NCBI GenBank assembly: GCA_013042375.1
Contig: JABDQH010000056.1
Coordinates: forward strand, 1-35,643
Length of the DNA: 35,643 nucleotides
Source of the DNA: Woeseiaceae bacterium
GTDB lineage: Bacteria; Pseudomonadota; Gammaproteobacteria; Steroidobacterales; Woeseiaceae
Reading direction: 5' to 3'
Position 1 is the first letter of the stretch, and the number at the start of each line of letters is the position of its first letter. A program made the position numbers and the translations under genes. The notes beneath the pieces were generated by a model. It was not told the origin of the DNA. It did no database searches and worked only from the letters and a program-made list of their open reading frames with translations. This document shows positions 1 through 12,551 of this stretch, one piece after another.

Positions 1-99
1 CGCACGCAGATACAGGACGAGGAAATCTGGGAGGTCAACCTCGAGGCCAAAAACGGTTCGCGATACGAGGTCGAATCAAAGCTCCTGAAACCGGCATAA
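1..99 (+). CDS. C-terminal end of an unidentified protein (partial)
   Basis: An open frame enters from the left edge and ends at TAA 97-99, giving 32 codons. The visible tail is charged (ends ...YEVESKLLKPA) and has alternating hydrophobic/charged residues like a beta-strand pair, somewhat reminiscent of the end of a PepSY-type domain, but too little is present to assign a family. It lies on the same strand as the following genes, about 70 bp before the next Shine-Dalgarno-like sequence. No signal peptide or start can be seen because the 5' part lies outside the window. Confidence 0.5.
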   Translation, partial: RTQIQDEEIWEVNLEAKNGSRYEVESKLLKPA

Positions 100-165
100 A
101 TATCGGGATCGGCATGGCGAAATGACAAATCCTGGACTAGGCTTTAAGGAGGACAGAAAACCCAT

Positions 166-192
166 TTGACCGAATGTGTGCCCGGGAGGTGA
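166..192 (+). other. possible 8-codon leader ORF ahead of the SSB-tail gene
   Basis: A strong Shine-Dalgarno-like sequence (AAGGAGGA, 146-153) precedes a TTG at 166 that opens only eight codons before TGA at 190-192. That stop overlaps the second Shine-Dalgarno (GGGAGGTGA, 184-192) serving the TTG at 196, in the same frame. The arrangement would allow translational coupling, but it could equally be a decayed 5' end of the following gene interrupted by the TGA. The codon count is too small to test coding. Confidence 0.2.
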
Positions 193-195
193 CAA

Positions 196-453
196 TTGGT
201 CGGGCAGGCGAACAAAGGATCTTCCAGAGGCGACCGCGCGCCGAGCCAGGGACGCGTCGTCAGCCGCATGCAGCGAGAGTATCGCTTCTACAGGGCTCTC
301 CTGGACGATCCACGCACGCCGACGACCGCCAAGTGGCTGTTCGGCGGCGGCGGCCAACAGGGCGGCCAACAGGGCGGCCAGCAGGGCGGCTCGGGCGGCA
401 GCGCGCCCCCTCAACCCGGTCCGGACGATTTCGACGACGATATTCCTTTCTAA
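196..453 (+). CDS. short protein with SSB-type C-terminal tip and a DUF1232-like N-terminal fragment
   Basis: The start is TTG 196, chosen because an almost perfect Shine-Dalgarno (GGGAGGTGA, 184-192) lies just upstream; the product is 85 aa. Residues about 25-48 (REYRFYRALLDDPRTPTTAK) resemble the first helix of DUF1232/YkvA membrane proteins, but the following hydrophobic SPIDLIPDF-type segment is absent. From about residue 50 the protein becomes a Gly/Gln linker made of 12-bp repeats and ends in DDFDDDIPF. That is the acidic tip with which bacterial single-stranded-DNA-binding protein recruits RecO, PriA, RecG, exonuclease I and others. No OB fold is present in this or another frame. Seen: the tip and linker. 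Inferred: a fusion of a DUF1232-type 5' end to an ssb 3' end, or an SSB-tip mimic. An assembly or deletion artefact is possible. Confidence 0.6.
   Translation: MVGQANKGSSRGDRAPSQGRVVSRMQREYRFYRALLDDPRTPTTAKWLFGGGGQQGGQQGGQQGGSGGSAPPQPGPDDFDDDIPF
349..390 (+). repeat. 12-bp tandem repeat encoding a Gly-Gly-Gln-Gln linker
   Basis: Three units of GGCGGCCAACAG (third unit GGCGGCCAGCAG) occupy 349-384, followed by half a unit. The repeat is in frame and encodes the flexible linker preceding the SSB-like tip. The unit length is a multiple of three, so copy-number slippage would change linker length without breaking the frame. Confidence 0.85.
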
Positions 454-483
454 ATCGCGAGCGACGTGCCGGCACAGCGGGCG

Positions 484-1833
484 ATGAGCAAGAAGCTGTA
501 CATCAAGACCATGGGCTGCCAGATGAACGAGTACGACTCGGAAAAGATGGCGGACGTCCTGCGCGAATCTCATGGTTATGAGCTCACGGCTTCGCCTGCC
601 GACGCCGACCTGCTGCTCGTCAATACCTGCTCTATTCGCGAGAAGGCGCAGGAGAAGGTGTTCTCGGAACTCGGTCGCTGGAAACAGCTCAAGAAGAAGA
701 ACCCGGACGTCAAGATTGGCGTCGGTGGCTGTGTCGCCAGCCAGGAAGGCGAGGGCATCGCGAAGCGTGCACCGTTCGTCGATGTCGTGTTCGGCCCGCA
801 GACGCTGCACCGGCTGCCCGAGATGATCGATGCGGCGCACGCCGATGCGGCCGTCGTCGACGTGTCTTTCCCGGAGATCGAGAAATTCGATCGCCTGCCC
901 GAGCCGCGCGCCGACGGGGCCACCGCGTTCGTCTCGGTCATGGAAGGCTGCAGCAAGTACTGCAGTTTCTGCGTCGTGCCGTATACGCGCGGCGAAGAGA
1001 TCAGTCGTCCGTTCGACGACGTCATCGCCGAAGTCGCTTCGCTCGCCGACCAGGGCGTACGGGAAGTCAACCTGCTGGGTCAGAACGTCAATGCTTACCG
1101 CGGCCCGATGCACGGCAACGGGATCGCCGATCTTGCGACACTCATCTACTACGTTGCCGCGATCGAAGGCATCGATCGCATTCGATTCACGACCTCGCAC
1201 CCGGTCGAATTCACCGACAGCCTGGTGCAGGCATACGCCGAAGTGCCCAAGCTTGCGGGCTACCTGCACCTGCCCGTGCAGCACGGTTCGGATCGCGTGC
1301 TCGCCGCGATGAAGCGGGGCCACACGGTGCTCGAATACAAGCAGAAGATTCGCAGGTTGCGCGAAGCGCGTCCCGGGATCTCGCTGAGTTCCGATTTCAT
1401 CGTCGGTTTCCCGGGCGAGACCGACAAGGACTTCGAAGATCTCATGGACCTCGTCGCCGAGATCGGTTTCGACCAGTCCTTCAGTTTCATCTACAGCGCG
1501 CGCCCGGGCACGCCGGCCGCCGTCCTTGACGACGACACGCCGCTCGAGGTGAAGAAGGAGCGGCTGCAGATTCTGCAGGCGCGCATCAACCAGCAGGCCT
1601 ACGAGATCAGTCGCGGCATGGTCGGCACGGCGCAGAAGGTCCTTGTCGAGAAATTGTCGAAGAAAAGTGCGCGCCAGGTTTCGGGTCGAACCGAGAATAA
1701 CCGCTGGGTCAACTTCGATGGGGATCCATCCCTGATCGGCCAATTCGTCGACGTCATCATTACCGAAGCGTTGCCGAATTCGCTGCGGGGGCGCCTCGAT
1801 GCACGACTTGCGAACGATGGGGCCGCAGCGTAG
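484..1833 (+). CDS. miaB: tRNA-2-methylthio-N6-isopentenyladenosine synthase MiaB
   Basis: This radical-SAM methylthiotransferase adds the methylthio group at C2 of i6A37 in tRNAs reading UNN codons. The N-terminal UPF0004 domain carries the three cysteines of the auxiliary [4Fe-4S] cluster (C12, C49, C83). The radical-SAM motif CSKYCSFC gives C156, C160 and C163. A TRAM RNA-binding domain closes the protein (about residues 375-440). Length 449 aa is normal. ATG 484 ([18 protein letters not shown]) was preferred over an in-frame GTG at 466 because the family normally begins just before this strand. It heads the common gammaproteobacterial order miaB-ybeZ-ybeY-corC-lnt. Confidence 0.97.
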   Translation: MSKKLYIKTMGCQMNEYDSEKMADVLRESHGYELTASPADADLLLVNTCSIREKAQEKVFSELGRWKQLKKKNPDVKIGVGGCVASQEGEGIAKRAPFVDVVFGPQTLHRLPEMIDAAHADAAVVDVSFPEIEKFDRLPEPRADGATAFVSVMEGCSKYCSFCVVPYTRGEEISRPFDDVIAEVASLADQGVREVNLLGQNVNAYRGPMHGNGIADLATLIYYVAAIEGIDRIRFTTSHPVEFTDSLVQAYAEVPKLAGYLHLPVQHGSDRVLAAMKRGHTVLEYKQKIRRLREARPGISLSSDFIVGFPGETDKDFEDLMDLVAEIGFDQSFSFIYSARPGTPAAVLDDDTPLEVKKERLQILQARINQQAYEISRGMVGTAQKVLVEKLSKKSARQVSGRTENNRWVNFDGDPSLIGQFVDVIITEALPNSLRGRLDARLANDGAAA

Positions 1834-1881
1834 TCTCAATATCGAAGCGGCTTCCCGAACAGAGGTTCCTAAAAACACATT

Positions 1882-2862
1882 TTGAGCGCTGTCCAGACTT
1901 CTCGAGACGTCGTGCTCGAGCCCGCCGATAACGATCGCCTGGCTAATCTTTGCGGCCAGTTTGATGAACACCTGCGGCAGATCGAACGCCGCCTCAAAGT
2001 CGAAATCGCCAGCCGCGGTAATCGCTTCCGCATTAGCGGCCAGCCCGGCGCTGCCGAGATCGGCGGGGCTGTACTTGCCAGGCTCTTCGCCCTGACCGAT
2101 CAGGAACGGCTCGATCCGGAGCGCGTGCACATGTTGCTGCAGGAGTCTCTGATGGACGACGTCGACATCGGTGCGCCGGGTGTCGAGGACGCAGGTCAGG
2201 ACGTCACGATCCAGACGCGGCGCAAGCTGATTCGTGCACGCGGCGCTAACCAGGCCGCCTATGTCAGGAGCATCCGCGAGCACGATCTCGCGTTTGGTAT
2301 CGGGCCCGCCGGAACTGGCAAGACCTATCTCGCTGTCGCGTGTGCGGTCGAGGCGCTGGAGTCGGAACAGATCCGGCGCATCGTGCTCGTGCGACCCGCC
2401 GTCGAGGCCGGTGAGCGCCTCGGTTTCCTGCCGGGCGACCTGTCGCAGAAGGTCGACCCCTACCTGCGCCCGATGTACGACGCGCTCTATGACATGATCG
2501 GAGCCGAGCGTGTGACGCGACTGATCGAACGTAACGTCATCGAGATCGCGCCACTGGCATTCATGCGAGGCCGTTCGTTGAACGAGTCCTTTGTCATTCT
2601 CGATGAGGCACAGAACACGAGCATCGAACAGATGAAGATGTTCCTGACGCGTATCGGCTTCGGTTCGCGCGCGGTCGTCACCGGCGATATCACCCAGGTA
2701 GACCTGCCAAACGGCCAGACGTCCGGACTGAAGAACGCGACCGACGTGCTGACCGACGTAGACGGCGTCGCGTTCATCTACTTCTCGCGCAAGGATGTAG
2801 TACGGCACCATCTCGTGCAGCGCATAGTGAAAGCCTACGAAGACAATGAACGTATCCGTTGA
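1882..2862 (+). CDS. ybeZ: PhoH family ATPase YbeZ
   Basis: A 326-aa PhoH-like P-loop ATPase, the usual partner gene of the YbeY endoribonuclease in rRNA maturation and RNA quality control. An N-terminal KH-like region (about 30-105) precedes the ATPase core with Walker A GPAGTGKT at 141-148 and Walker B VILDEAQN at 238-245. The start is TTG 1882, giving MSAVQTSRDV. The Shine-Dalgarno is poor (AGAGG is about 16 nt upstream), and a GTG at 1912 is an alternative start. The 3' end overlaps ybeY by 17 nt, which suggests translational coupling. Confidence 0.95.
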   Translation: MSAVQTSRDVVLEPADNDRLANLCGQFDEHLRQIERRLKVEIASRGNRFRISGQPGAAEIGGAVLARLFALTDQERLDPERVHMLLQESLMDDVDIGAPGVEDAGQDVTIQTRRKLIRARGANQAAYVRSIREHDLAFGIGPAGTGKTYLAVACAVEALESEQIRRIVLVRPAVEAGERLGFLPGDLSQKVDPYLRPMYDALYDMIGAERVTRLIERNVIEIAPLAFMRGRSLNESFVILDEAQNTSIEQMKMFLTRIGFGSRAVVTGDITQVDLPNGQTSGLKNATDVLTDVDGVAFIYFSRKDVVRHHLVQRIVKAYEDNERIR

Positions 2863-3325
2863 CGTTCTAAGAGACTGCGACGACGACTCCGTTCCTGCGG
2901 ACGATTTCATCAGTGACTGGGTCACGCGCGCCGTGGCGGCGGCGGGCCGTACCCATGCCGAAATCTCGGTGCGCATCGTCGATCCGGGCGGTATGCGTGC
3001 GCTGAATCGGGACTATCGCGGCAAGGACAGCGCCACCAATGTATTGTCGTTTCCCGGCGGTTCGGTGGTGGGGCTGCCGGCAGGCGAGCCCGAGCCGCTC
3101 GGCGATATCGTGATCTGCGCCGCCGTCGTCAGGGACGAAGCGGGGACGCAGGGGAAGGCGACGCCCGATCACTGGGCTCACATGCTCGTGCATGGCGCGC
3201 TGCATCTACTTGGCTTCGACCACGAGGCGGACGCGGCTGCGGCCGAGATGGAGGCGCTGGAAATGCGCCTCCTCGCGGCACAGGGAATCGCGGACCCGTA
3301 TGGAGCAAATGCCCGAAACTGCTAG
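2846..3325 (+). CDS. ybeY: endoribonuclease / rRNA maturation factor YbeY
   Basis: YbeY is a zinc-dependent single-strand endoribonuclease needed for 16S rRNA 3'-end maturation and 70S quality control. The metal motif H-x3-H-x5-H is complete (H116, H120, H126, in VHGALHLLGFDH), and the family motif NVLSFP is present at 65-70. At 159 aa the length is typical. The ATG at 2846 lies inside the end of ybeZ, so the two are probably translated together. The stop is 12 nt before the corC start and overlaps a probable corC promoter. Confidence 0.96.
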   Translation: MNVSVDVLRDCDDDSVPADDFISDWVTRAVAAAGRTHAEISVRIVDPGGMRALNRDYRGKDSATNVLSFPGGSVVGLPAGEPEPLGDIVICAAVVRDEAGTQGKATPDHWAHMLVHGALHLLGFDHEADAAAAEMEALEMRLLAAQGIADPYGANARNC

Positions 3326-3328
3326 AAT
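3323..3328 (+). promoter_or_regulatory. -10 element TAGAAT immediately before corC
   Basis: TAGAAT (5/6 match to TATAAT) ends 9 nt before the corC ATG. A transcript starting 7 nt downstream would carry only about 3 nt of leader. No Shine-Dalgarno separates it from the ATG and no good -35 box is visible, so the call rests on this hexamer and on the same layout recurring elsewhere in the window. Confidence 0.4.
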
Positions 3329-3337
3329 CACTGCCCT

Positions 3338-4189
3338 ATGAACGACAAACCTCCCAGTACCAGCGGCCCGGGTAGCCCCGGCCTGGTCGCGCGCATCCGC
3401 CGCGCTATCCGGGGCGAGCCCTGGAGCCGAGACGAAATCCAGACTTTTATCGAATCCGAGGTCGAACTCGACGCGGAGGAAAAGAGCATGCTCACGGGCG
3501 TGCTCGAAGTATCCGAGACGCAGGTGCGGGACGTCATGGTTCCCCGTTCGCAGATGGTCGTTATCGACATAGAGGACGAATTCGACGCCATTCTCGCCAC
3601 GATCGTCGAGTCCGGGCATTCACGCTTCCCGGTGATCGGCGAAGATCGCGATGAGGTCCTCGGCGTGCTGCTGGCAAAAGACCTCCTGCGCTACTTCGGC
3701 AAGGACAGCGCGAAAGAGCTGTCGATACGCAAGCTGTTGCGCCCGGCGTCCGTCATCCCGGAGTCAAAGCGGCTCAACGCGCTGCTCAAGGAGTTTCGCG
3801 CGAGCCACAACCACATGGCGATCGTCGTCGACGAATATGGCGGTGTTGCCGGCCTGCTGACCATCGAGGACGTGCTCGAGGAGATCGTCGGTGAGATCGA
3901 GGACGAACACGACGATGAGGAGGTCGTGTTCATCCGTCCGGACGGCGACCGCAAGGGCAAACCGAGCTATGCGGTGCGTGCGCTGACGCGCATCGAGGAT
4001 TTCAACGAGTACTTCGACTGCGAGCTCGACGACGAGGAGTACGACACGATCGGGGGGCTGGTCATGCATGAGCTCGGCCGCCTGCCGCGGCGCGGTGAGA
4101 TGGTCCGGTTCGGTGGATTCGAGATCGCGGTCGTCAGAGCCGACAAGCGCCGCATCGACGCGCTGCAGGTGCAGCGGCTCGACGATTAG
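3338..4189 (+). CDS. corC: CBS-domain protein CorC/YbeX (HlyC/CorC family)
   Basis: A 283-aa cytosolic protein with two CBS domains (about 60-190) and a C-terminal transporter-associated CorC_HlyC domain (about 200-280, acidic, GGLVMHELGRLPRRGE). It lacks the membrane DUF21 domain found in larger homologues. The E. coli protein is linked to Co2+/Mg2+ efflux and, through its neighbours, to ribosome physiology. The position between ybeY and lnt is the standard one. The end is 11 nt before the lnt start. No Shine-Dalgarno is evident for the ATG. Confidence 0.95.
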   Translation: MNDKPPSTSGPGSPGLVARIRRAIRGEPWSRDEIQTFIESEVELDAEEKSMLTGVLEVSETQVRDVMVPRSQMVVIDIEDEFDAILATIVESGHSRFPVIGEDRDEVLGVLLAKDLLRYFGKDSAKELSIRKLLRPASVIPESKRLNALLKEFRASHNHMAIVVDEYGGVAGLLTIEDVLEEIVGEIEDEHDDEEVVFIRPDGDRKGKPSYAVRALTRIEDFNEYFDCELDDEEYDTIGGLVMHELGRLPRRGEMVRFGGFEIAVVRADKRRIDALQVQRLDD

Positions 4190-4200
4190 GCCCGCGACAC

Positions 4201-8692
<4,492 letters not shown>

Positions 8693-8696
<4 letters not shown>

Positions 8697-9187
8697 GCGA
8701 CATACTCATGGTCTCCGACATTGCGCCCGGTGCCCTGGCCGAACTGCTCGATGGCTTCGGTCTCGAACTCATCATGCACGGACCGGGTGAACGCATTACC
8801 GGCAGCTACTGGGGCGAACCGGAGGCCGGGGTGCTCGGGTCGTCGGTGCACGTCAGGCCGGATACGCCGGTCCATTCGTTCCTGCACGAAGCGAGTCACA
8901 TCATCTGCATGGACGAGGGGCGGCGTGCCAGGCTTGATACGGATGCCGGCGGGGACGATCTCGAGGAAGCCGCCGTGTGTTACCTGCAGGTGTTGCTTGC
9001 CGATGCTGTCGCTGGCGTCGGCCGCGAGCGCATCATGGCGGACATGGATGCCTGGGGTTACAGCTTTCGCCGCGGCACGACCCGCGAGTGGTTCGAGCAC
9101 GATGCAGAAGATGCGCGGGAATTTCTTTTAAAACAAGCCCTTATCGATCCTTCGGGGAAGCCGTCCTGGCGTCTCAGGCGCGCCTGA
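8693..9187 (+). CDS. small HExxH protein of unknown function (putative metallopeptidase fold)
   Basis: A 164-aa soluble protein beginning at TTG 8693, which shares the TTGA overlap with the lptE stop. A zincin-type motif HEASH lies at 65-69 (FLHEASHIICMDEG), and LEEAAVCYLQVLL follows at 90-102, whose glutamates could supply a third metal ligand as in gluzincins. The C-terminal part (about 110-164) carries a WGY...EWF patch. No signal peptide or membrane helix is seen, so a cytoplasmic location is likely. I do not recognise a named family. The coupling to lptE suggests, but does not show, a role near envelope assembly. In many relatives holA follows lptE; here holA is about 5 kb away. Confidence 0.8.
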
Positions 9188-9199
9188 CAGGGCGCGGGG

Positions 9200-9205
9200 T
9201 ATAGT
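9200..9205 (+). promoter_or_regulatory. -10 element TATAGT abutting the start of the next gene
   Basis: TATAGT ends 5 nt before the ATG at 9211, placing the predicted transcription start at about 9212, on the start codon itself. No Shine-Dalgarno precedes the ATG and no convincing -35 box is seen. Confidence 0.35.
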
Positions 9206-9210
9206 CTCTT

Positions 9211-9909
9211 ATGGCCTGGATTCGCTACTTGTCATATTTCCTCGCGGTGGCGCTCGTCACGTGGGGCATCACGAAACTCGAGCTGGCCTCGCCGGGCAGC
9301 CTGCGCCTGCACGTCGTCGTTTCCGATGCCGATGCCCTGGGTACAAGCGAGTTCTCCCCGGTCGAGATCATCCAGGCGATCATGTTGCTGCTCTGCGGCG
9401 GTGTCATGGCCTGGGTCGCCCGCTACTGCCCCTCACAGGCTCCTCTTGCGATTCCGCTTGGTGGCCTGGCCCTCGCTTTCCTGATCCGCGAGTCCGACTA
9501 TTTTCTCGACCGCTACCTCGTTGACAACCTGTGGCAGTCGCTGATCGCGGTCGTCGCCGCGGTCGTTATCGTTTATACCTATCGCAACAGCAGGCGGGTC
9601 AGGATCGCGCTCGCCCGCATCTGGCCGTCGCCCGGGCTGACGCTGCTCTTTTCGGGCGCCGTCATCCTGTTCGTGTTCGTGCGGCTGGTCGGGCACGAGC
9701 CCTTGTGGCAGTCGATCATCGGCGAGAACTACCTGCGCGTCACCAAGCTCGCGATCGAGGAGTTCATCGAGCTGTCGGGCTACTTCCTGTGGATGATCGG
9801 CACCGTCGAGTACGCATTCCAGGCCCGCGCGATTGCCTACCGCGAGCCGCAGCCGGCCGCCCGTCGCCGTCGCGAGAAACGCCGCCACGACTCCGAGCGC
9901 CCCTTCTAG
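9211..9909 (+). CDS. integral membrane protein of unknown function
   Basis: A 232-aa protein with about six hydrophobic helices (roughly residues 7-24, 53-72, 76-95, 107-125, 142-163 and 188-207) and a very basic C-terminal tail (RRRREKRRHDSERPF-like, 215-232). The conserved-looking segments are IRESDYFLDRYL (about 96-107) between helices 3 and 4 and KLAIEEFIELSGYFLWMIGT (about 177-196). I do not recognise a family. The basic tail suggests a cytoplasmic C-terminus. Its stop codon directly abuts the hisI stop on the other strand, so the two transcripts converge with no spacer. A gap of 23 bp and a possible promoter separate it from the HExxH gene. Confidence 0.8.
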   Translation: MAWIRYLSYFLAVALVTWGITKLELASPGSLRLHVVVSDADALGTSEFSPVEIIQAIMLLLCGGVMAWVARYCPSQAPLAIPLGGLALAFLIRESDYFLDRYLVDNLWQSLIAVVAAVVIVYTYRNSRRVRIALARIWPSPGLTLLFSGAVILFVFVRLVGHEPLWQSIIGENYLRVTKLAIEEFIELSGYFLWMIGTVEYAFQARAIAYREPQPAARRRREKRRHDSERPF

Positions 9910-10407
9910 CTACAGGATGGTGGGATTGGGTGCGTCGCCGTAGACTTCTTCGGGATCGAAGACTTTTTCGGTTTCGGTCCATTCGAGCGCAACGTGGCCG
10001 CCTCGCTGCCGGGCGTCGAAATCCGCTCCGATCGGCACTTTGCGGTAGAAACACGAGCGGTAGCCGACGTGGCAGCTCGCGCCGCCGGCGACGTCGACGC
10101 GCAGCCACACGCAGTCCTGGTCGTCGTCGATCAGCAGCTCCCGCACCGCCTGCACCAGCCCGCTGGTCGCGCCCTTGTGCCACAGCACCTGGCGGCTGCG
10201 GCTCCAGTAATGCGCCTCGCCGGTCGCAATCGTCAGCTGCAGGGCCTCGGCATTCATGTAACCCTGCATGAGCAGCTCGCCCGACTCGAAGTCGGTCGTA
10301 ACCACGGTGATCAGGCCGCGATCGTCGAACTTTGGCGCCAGGTCGTTGCCTTCCTCGACCTGTTCGATGGACGCACGGGCTTGAAAACGAACGGCAACGC
10401 CAGACAT
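9910..10407 (-). CDS. hisI: phosphoribosyl-AMP cyclohydrolase HisI (stand-alone)
   Basis: HisI catalyses the third step of histidine synthesis, hydrolytic opening of the adenine ring of phosphoribosyl-AMP. ATG 10405-10407 (MSGVAVRF) gives 165 aa; longer open sequence upstream has no family similarity. Family signatures are [26 protein letters not shown] and [11 protein letters not shown], the last holding two zinc cysteines. The usual DCDxD metal motif reads DDDQDC here, so the third zinc cysteine is absent from its normal place and a cysteine occurs two residues past the expected aspartate run. A tail of about 35 residues (...[17 protein letters not shown]) exceeds the usual length. No HisE domain and no other his gene is nearby. 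It diverges from cysS across 76 bp. Confidence 0.93.
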   Translation of the reverse strand: MSGVAVRFQARASIEQVEEGNDLAPKFDDRGLITVVTTDFESGELLMQGYMNAEALQLTIATGEAHYWSRSRQVLWHKGATSGLVQAVRELLIDDDQDCVWLRVDVAGGASCHVGYRSCFYRKVPIGADFDARQRGGHVALEWTETEKVFDPEEVYGDAPNPTIL

Positions 10408-10470
10408 CGGAATACTCGTTAGCAACGGGCCGGGAAGAATACCTAGCGTAGCAGTGCTCGGCAATATTGG

Positions 10471-10476
10471 TAAGAT
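10471..10476 (+). promoter_or_regulatory. -10 element TAAGAT in front of cysS
   Basis: TAAGAT ends 7 nt before the cysS ATG, predicting a transcription start at about 10483, one base before the ATG. A weak -35 match (GTAGCA, 10448-10453) sits at a 17-bp spacing. The 76-bp region 10408-10483 must also hold the divergent hisI promoter. Confidence 0.35.
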
Positions 10477-10483
10477 TCGGTTT

Positions 10484-11863
10484 ATGACGATACAGCTGCA
10501 CGACACCCTGCAGGGTCGCAAGGTCGCGTTCCAGCCCCTCAAAGATGGGGAGGTGACGATGTACCTGTGCGGGCCGACCGTCTACAACTACGCGCATATC
10601 GGCAATGCGCGCCCGGCCGTCGTGTTCGACCTGCTCGCGCGCGTTCTGCGGCGGCGCTACCGGCTGACTTTTGCGCGCAACATCACGGATGTCGATGACA
10701 AGATCATCGCAGCGTCGCTCGAGTCGGGCAGGCCTATTGAGGAAATCACGGCGAAGTACGCGCGTATCTATAATGAAGACATGGCGGCCCTCGGCGTACA
10801 GCCGCCGGATGTGGAGCCGTACGCGACGCAACACATCGACGTCATGATCGCGATGATTGCCTCGCTCATCGAGTCGGGCCATGCCTACGAAGCAGACGGC
10901 CACGTGCTGTTCAACGTCGAGTCACACGAGGCCTACGGCGAACTCTCGAAACGCGATCTCAGGGAGATGATCGCCGGTTCGCGCGTCGAAGTGGCGCCGT
11001 ACAAGAAGGCGCCGCAGGATTTCGTGTTGTGGAAGCCGTCCGAGGACGGGCAACCCGGCTGGGACTCGCCGTGGGGGCGCGGGCGCCCGGGCTGGCACAT
11101 CGAGTGTTCGGCCATGGCCGAGAAGCACCTCGGCGATACGATCGACATTCACGCGGGCGGCCAGGACCTCGTGTTTCCGCATCACGAAAACGAATGCGCG
11201 CAGTCGCGCTGTGCCCACGGCGGAGCGCCGTTCGCGCGCTACTGGCTGCACAACGGCTTCCTCAGCATCGACCAGACCAAGATGTCGAAGTCGCTCGGCA
11301 ACGTACTGCTCGTTCACGACCTGCTCGAGAAGATGCCGGGCGAGGTGATCCGCCTCGCGCTGCTGAGCGCGCATTATCGTCAGCCTCTCGACTGGTCGGG
11401 TGAGACCATCGAGTCGGCGCGACGCATGCTCGACCGCCTTTACGGCGCCGTGCGCGGGATCGAGGTATCGGAGGCGGCGCGCGCTGCGGCCGAAGTGCCC
11501 GCGGCGCTGATCGAGGCGCTCGAAGACGATCTCAATACGCCCCGGGCCATGGCCGTGTTTTTCGCGCTGGCGCGCAGCCTCAACAAGACGGACGACCCGG
11601 TCGAGCAGGAAGCGCTTGCCGCACAGATGTATGCGGCGGGCGATCTCATTGGTCTGCTCGGCAACGACCCCGAGGAATGGTTTGCCGGGCACGTCGAGGG
11701 CGAGGTCCCGTCCGATCAGATCGAGGCGCTGATCGCGAAGCGCAACGAGGCGCGCGCCAACAAGGACTGGGCGGCGGCCGACGGCTACCGCGACCAGCTC
11801 CACGACATGGGCATCGCGATAGAGGACGGGCCCACCGGCACGACCTGGCGACGCACGGGGTAA
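10484..11863 (+). CDS. cysS: cysteinyl-tRNA synthetase
   Basis: A class I synthetase charging tRNA-Cys, 459 aa. The zinc-binding cysteine is C29 in [10 protein letters not shown]. The HIGH-type motif is AHIGN at 37-41, and KMSKS is intact at 266-270 (TKMSKSLGN). The central segment with [10 protein letters not shown] and [15 protein letters not shown] supplies the other zinc ligands. The C-terminal DALR helical domain occupies about 340-455. ATG 10484 was chosen over an upstream in-frame TTG (10454) because the family starts at this residue. sufE starts 5 nt after the stop. Confidence 0.98.
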   Translation: MTIQLHDTLQGRKVAFQPLKDGEVTMYLCGPTVYNYAHIGNARPAVVFDLLARVLRRRYRLTFARNITDVDDKIIAASLESGRPIEEITAKYARIYNEDMAALGVQPPDVEPYATQHIDVMIAMIASLIESGHAYEADGHVLFNVESHEAYGELSKRDLREMIAGSRVEVAPYKKAPQDFVLWKPSEDGQPGWDSPWGRGRPGWHIECSAMAEKHLGDTIDIHAGGQDLVFPHHENECAQSRCAHGGAPFARYWLHNGFLSIDQTKMSKSLGNVLLVHDLLEKMPGEVIRLALLSAHYRQPLDWSGETIESARRMLDRLYGAVRGIEVSEAARAAAEVPAALIEALEDDLNTPRAMAVFFALARSLNKTDDPVEQEALAAQMYAAGDLIGLLGNDPEEWFAGHVEGEVPSDQIEALIAKRNEARANKDWAAADGYRDQLHDMGIAIEDGPTGTTWRRTG

Positions 11864-11868
11864 GGCCG

Positions 11869-12288
11869 ATGAGCAGCGAAGTCGCGGCAGCGCAGCGGGA
11901 GATCGTCGAGGAATTCAGCCTGTTCGACGACTGGATGGACCGTTACCAGTACCTGATCGATCTTGGGCGGCGGCTCCCCGAGTTTCCCGAGGACCAGCGC
12001 ACCGAGGAAAACCGTATTCGGGGCTGCCAGTCGCAGGTGTGGTTCGTGCCGGAGCAGCGTGACGGCCGCCTCTATTTCCAGGCAATCAGCGATGCCGCGA
12101 TCGTTTCGGGCCTGATCGCATTGCTGCTGCGCGTGTACAGCGGGCGTGAGCCGCAGGATATTCTCGATACGCCGCCGGATTTCGTCGCAGCGCTCGAGCT
12201 GCAGAGCCACCTCAGCCCGACGCGCAGTACCGGACTGAGCTCGATGCTCGCGGCCATTCGCCGCTTCGCCACCGAGGCGCTTGCCTGA
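11869..12288 (+). CDS. sufE: cysteine desulfuration protein SufE
   Basis: SufE takes the persulfide sulfur from a cysteine desulfurase (SufS or CsdA) for Fe-S cluster assembly. The 139-aa protein has the signature [13 protein letters not shown] with the acceptor cysteine C53, then the helical domain containing [16 protein letters not shown] 11869 (MSSEVAAAQ) follows the cysS stop closely. No sufBCDS or csdA gene is in the window, so this is an orphan copy or a CsdE equivalent. Its stop overlaps the yidD ATG. Confidence 0.93.
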   Translation: MSSEVAAAQREIVEEFSLFDDWMDRYQYLIDLGRRLPEFPEDQRTEENRIRGCQSQVWFVPEQRDGRLYFQAISDAAIVSGLIALLLRVYSGREPQDILDTPPDFVAALELQSHLSPTRSTGLSSMLAAIRRFATEALA

Positions 12289-12551
12289 TGCCCAACGCGG
12301 TCAGCCGCGCGTTGGCCCGGCCGCTGATCGGTCTCGTGCGTCTCTACCGCGTCGCGATTTCGCCCTGGCTCGGCGGCAACTGCCGCTTCCAGCCGACCTG
12401 TTCGTCGTACGCGATCGAGGCGCTGCAGGTGCACGGCGCACTCAAGGGTAGCTGGCTCGCGCTGCAGCGCATCGGGCGCTGCCATCCCTGGGGAGGCTCG
12501 GGCTACGATCCTGTGCCGGGTTCCAGGGGGGAGGGCAATGACGCCCCTTAA
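12288..12551 (+). CDS. yidD: membrane protein insertion efficiency factor YidD
   Basis: A short 87-aa amphipathic protein that assists the YidC insertase at the inner membrane. The family signature is complete: [27 protein letters not shown] followed by a [15 protein letters not shown] region, shown here in parts. Usually yidD lies between rnpA and yidC near oriC; here it follows sufE and precedes an unknown membrane protein, so its genomic place is atypical. It overlaps sufE by one nucleotide and the next gene by 14 nt. Confidence 0.95.
   Translation: MPNAVSRALARPLIGLVRLYRVAISPWLGGNCRFQPTCSSYAIEALQVHGALKGSWLALQRIGRCHPWGGSGYDPVPGSRGEGNDAP

Noticed and set aside
190..192. UGA as a recoded (selenocysteine or readthrough) codon
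   Set aside because: No SECIS-like hairpin is evident after it, and a strong new Shine-Dalgarno and TTG start follow at once.
174..581. 135-codon frame MCAREVTIGR... overlapping the SSB-tail gene and miaB
   Set aside because: It is Arg-rich, runs into the miaB 5' coding region and has a poorly spaced Shine-Dalgarno; the SSB-tip frame is far better supported.
76..2976. 966-codon antisense open frame across miaB and ybeZ
   Set aside because: It mirrors well-supported genes on the other strand, lacks any recognisable domain and reflects high-GC codon structure that suppresses antisense stops.
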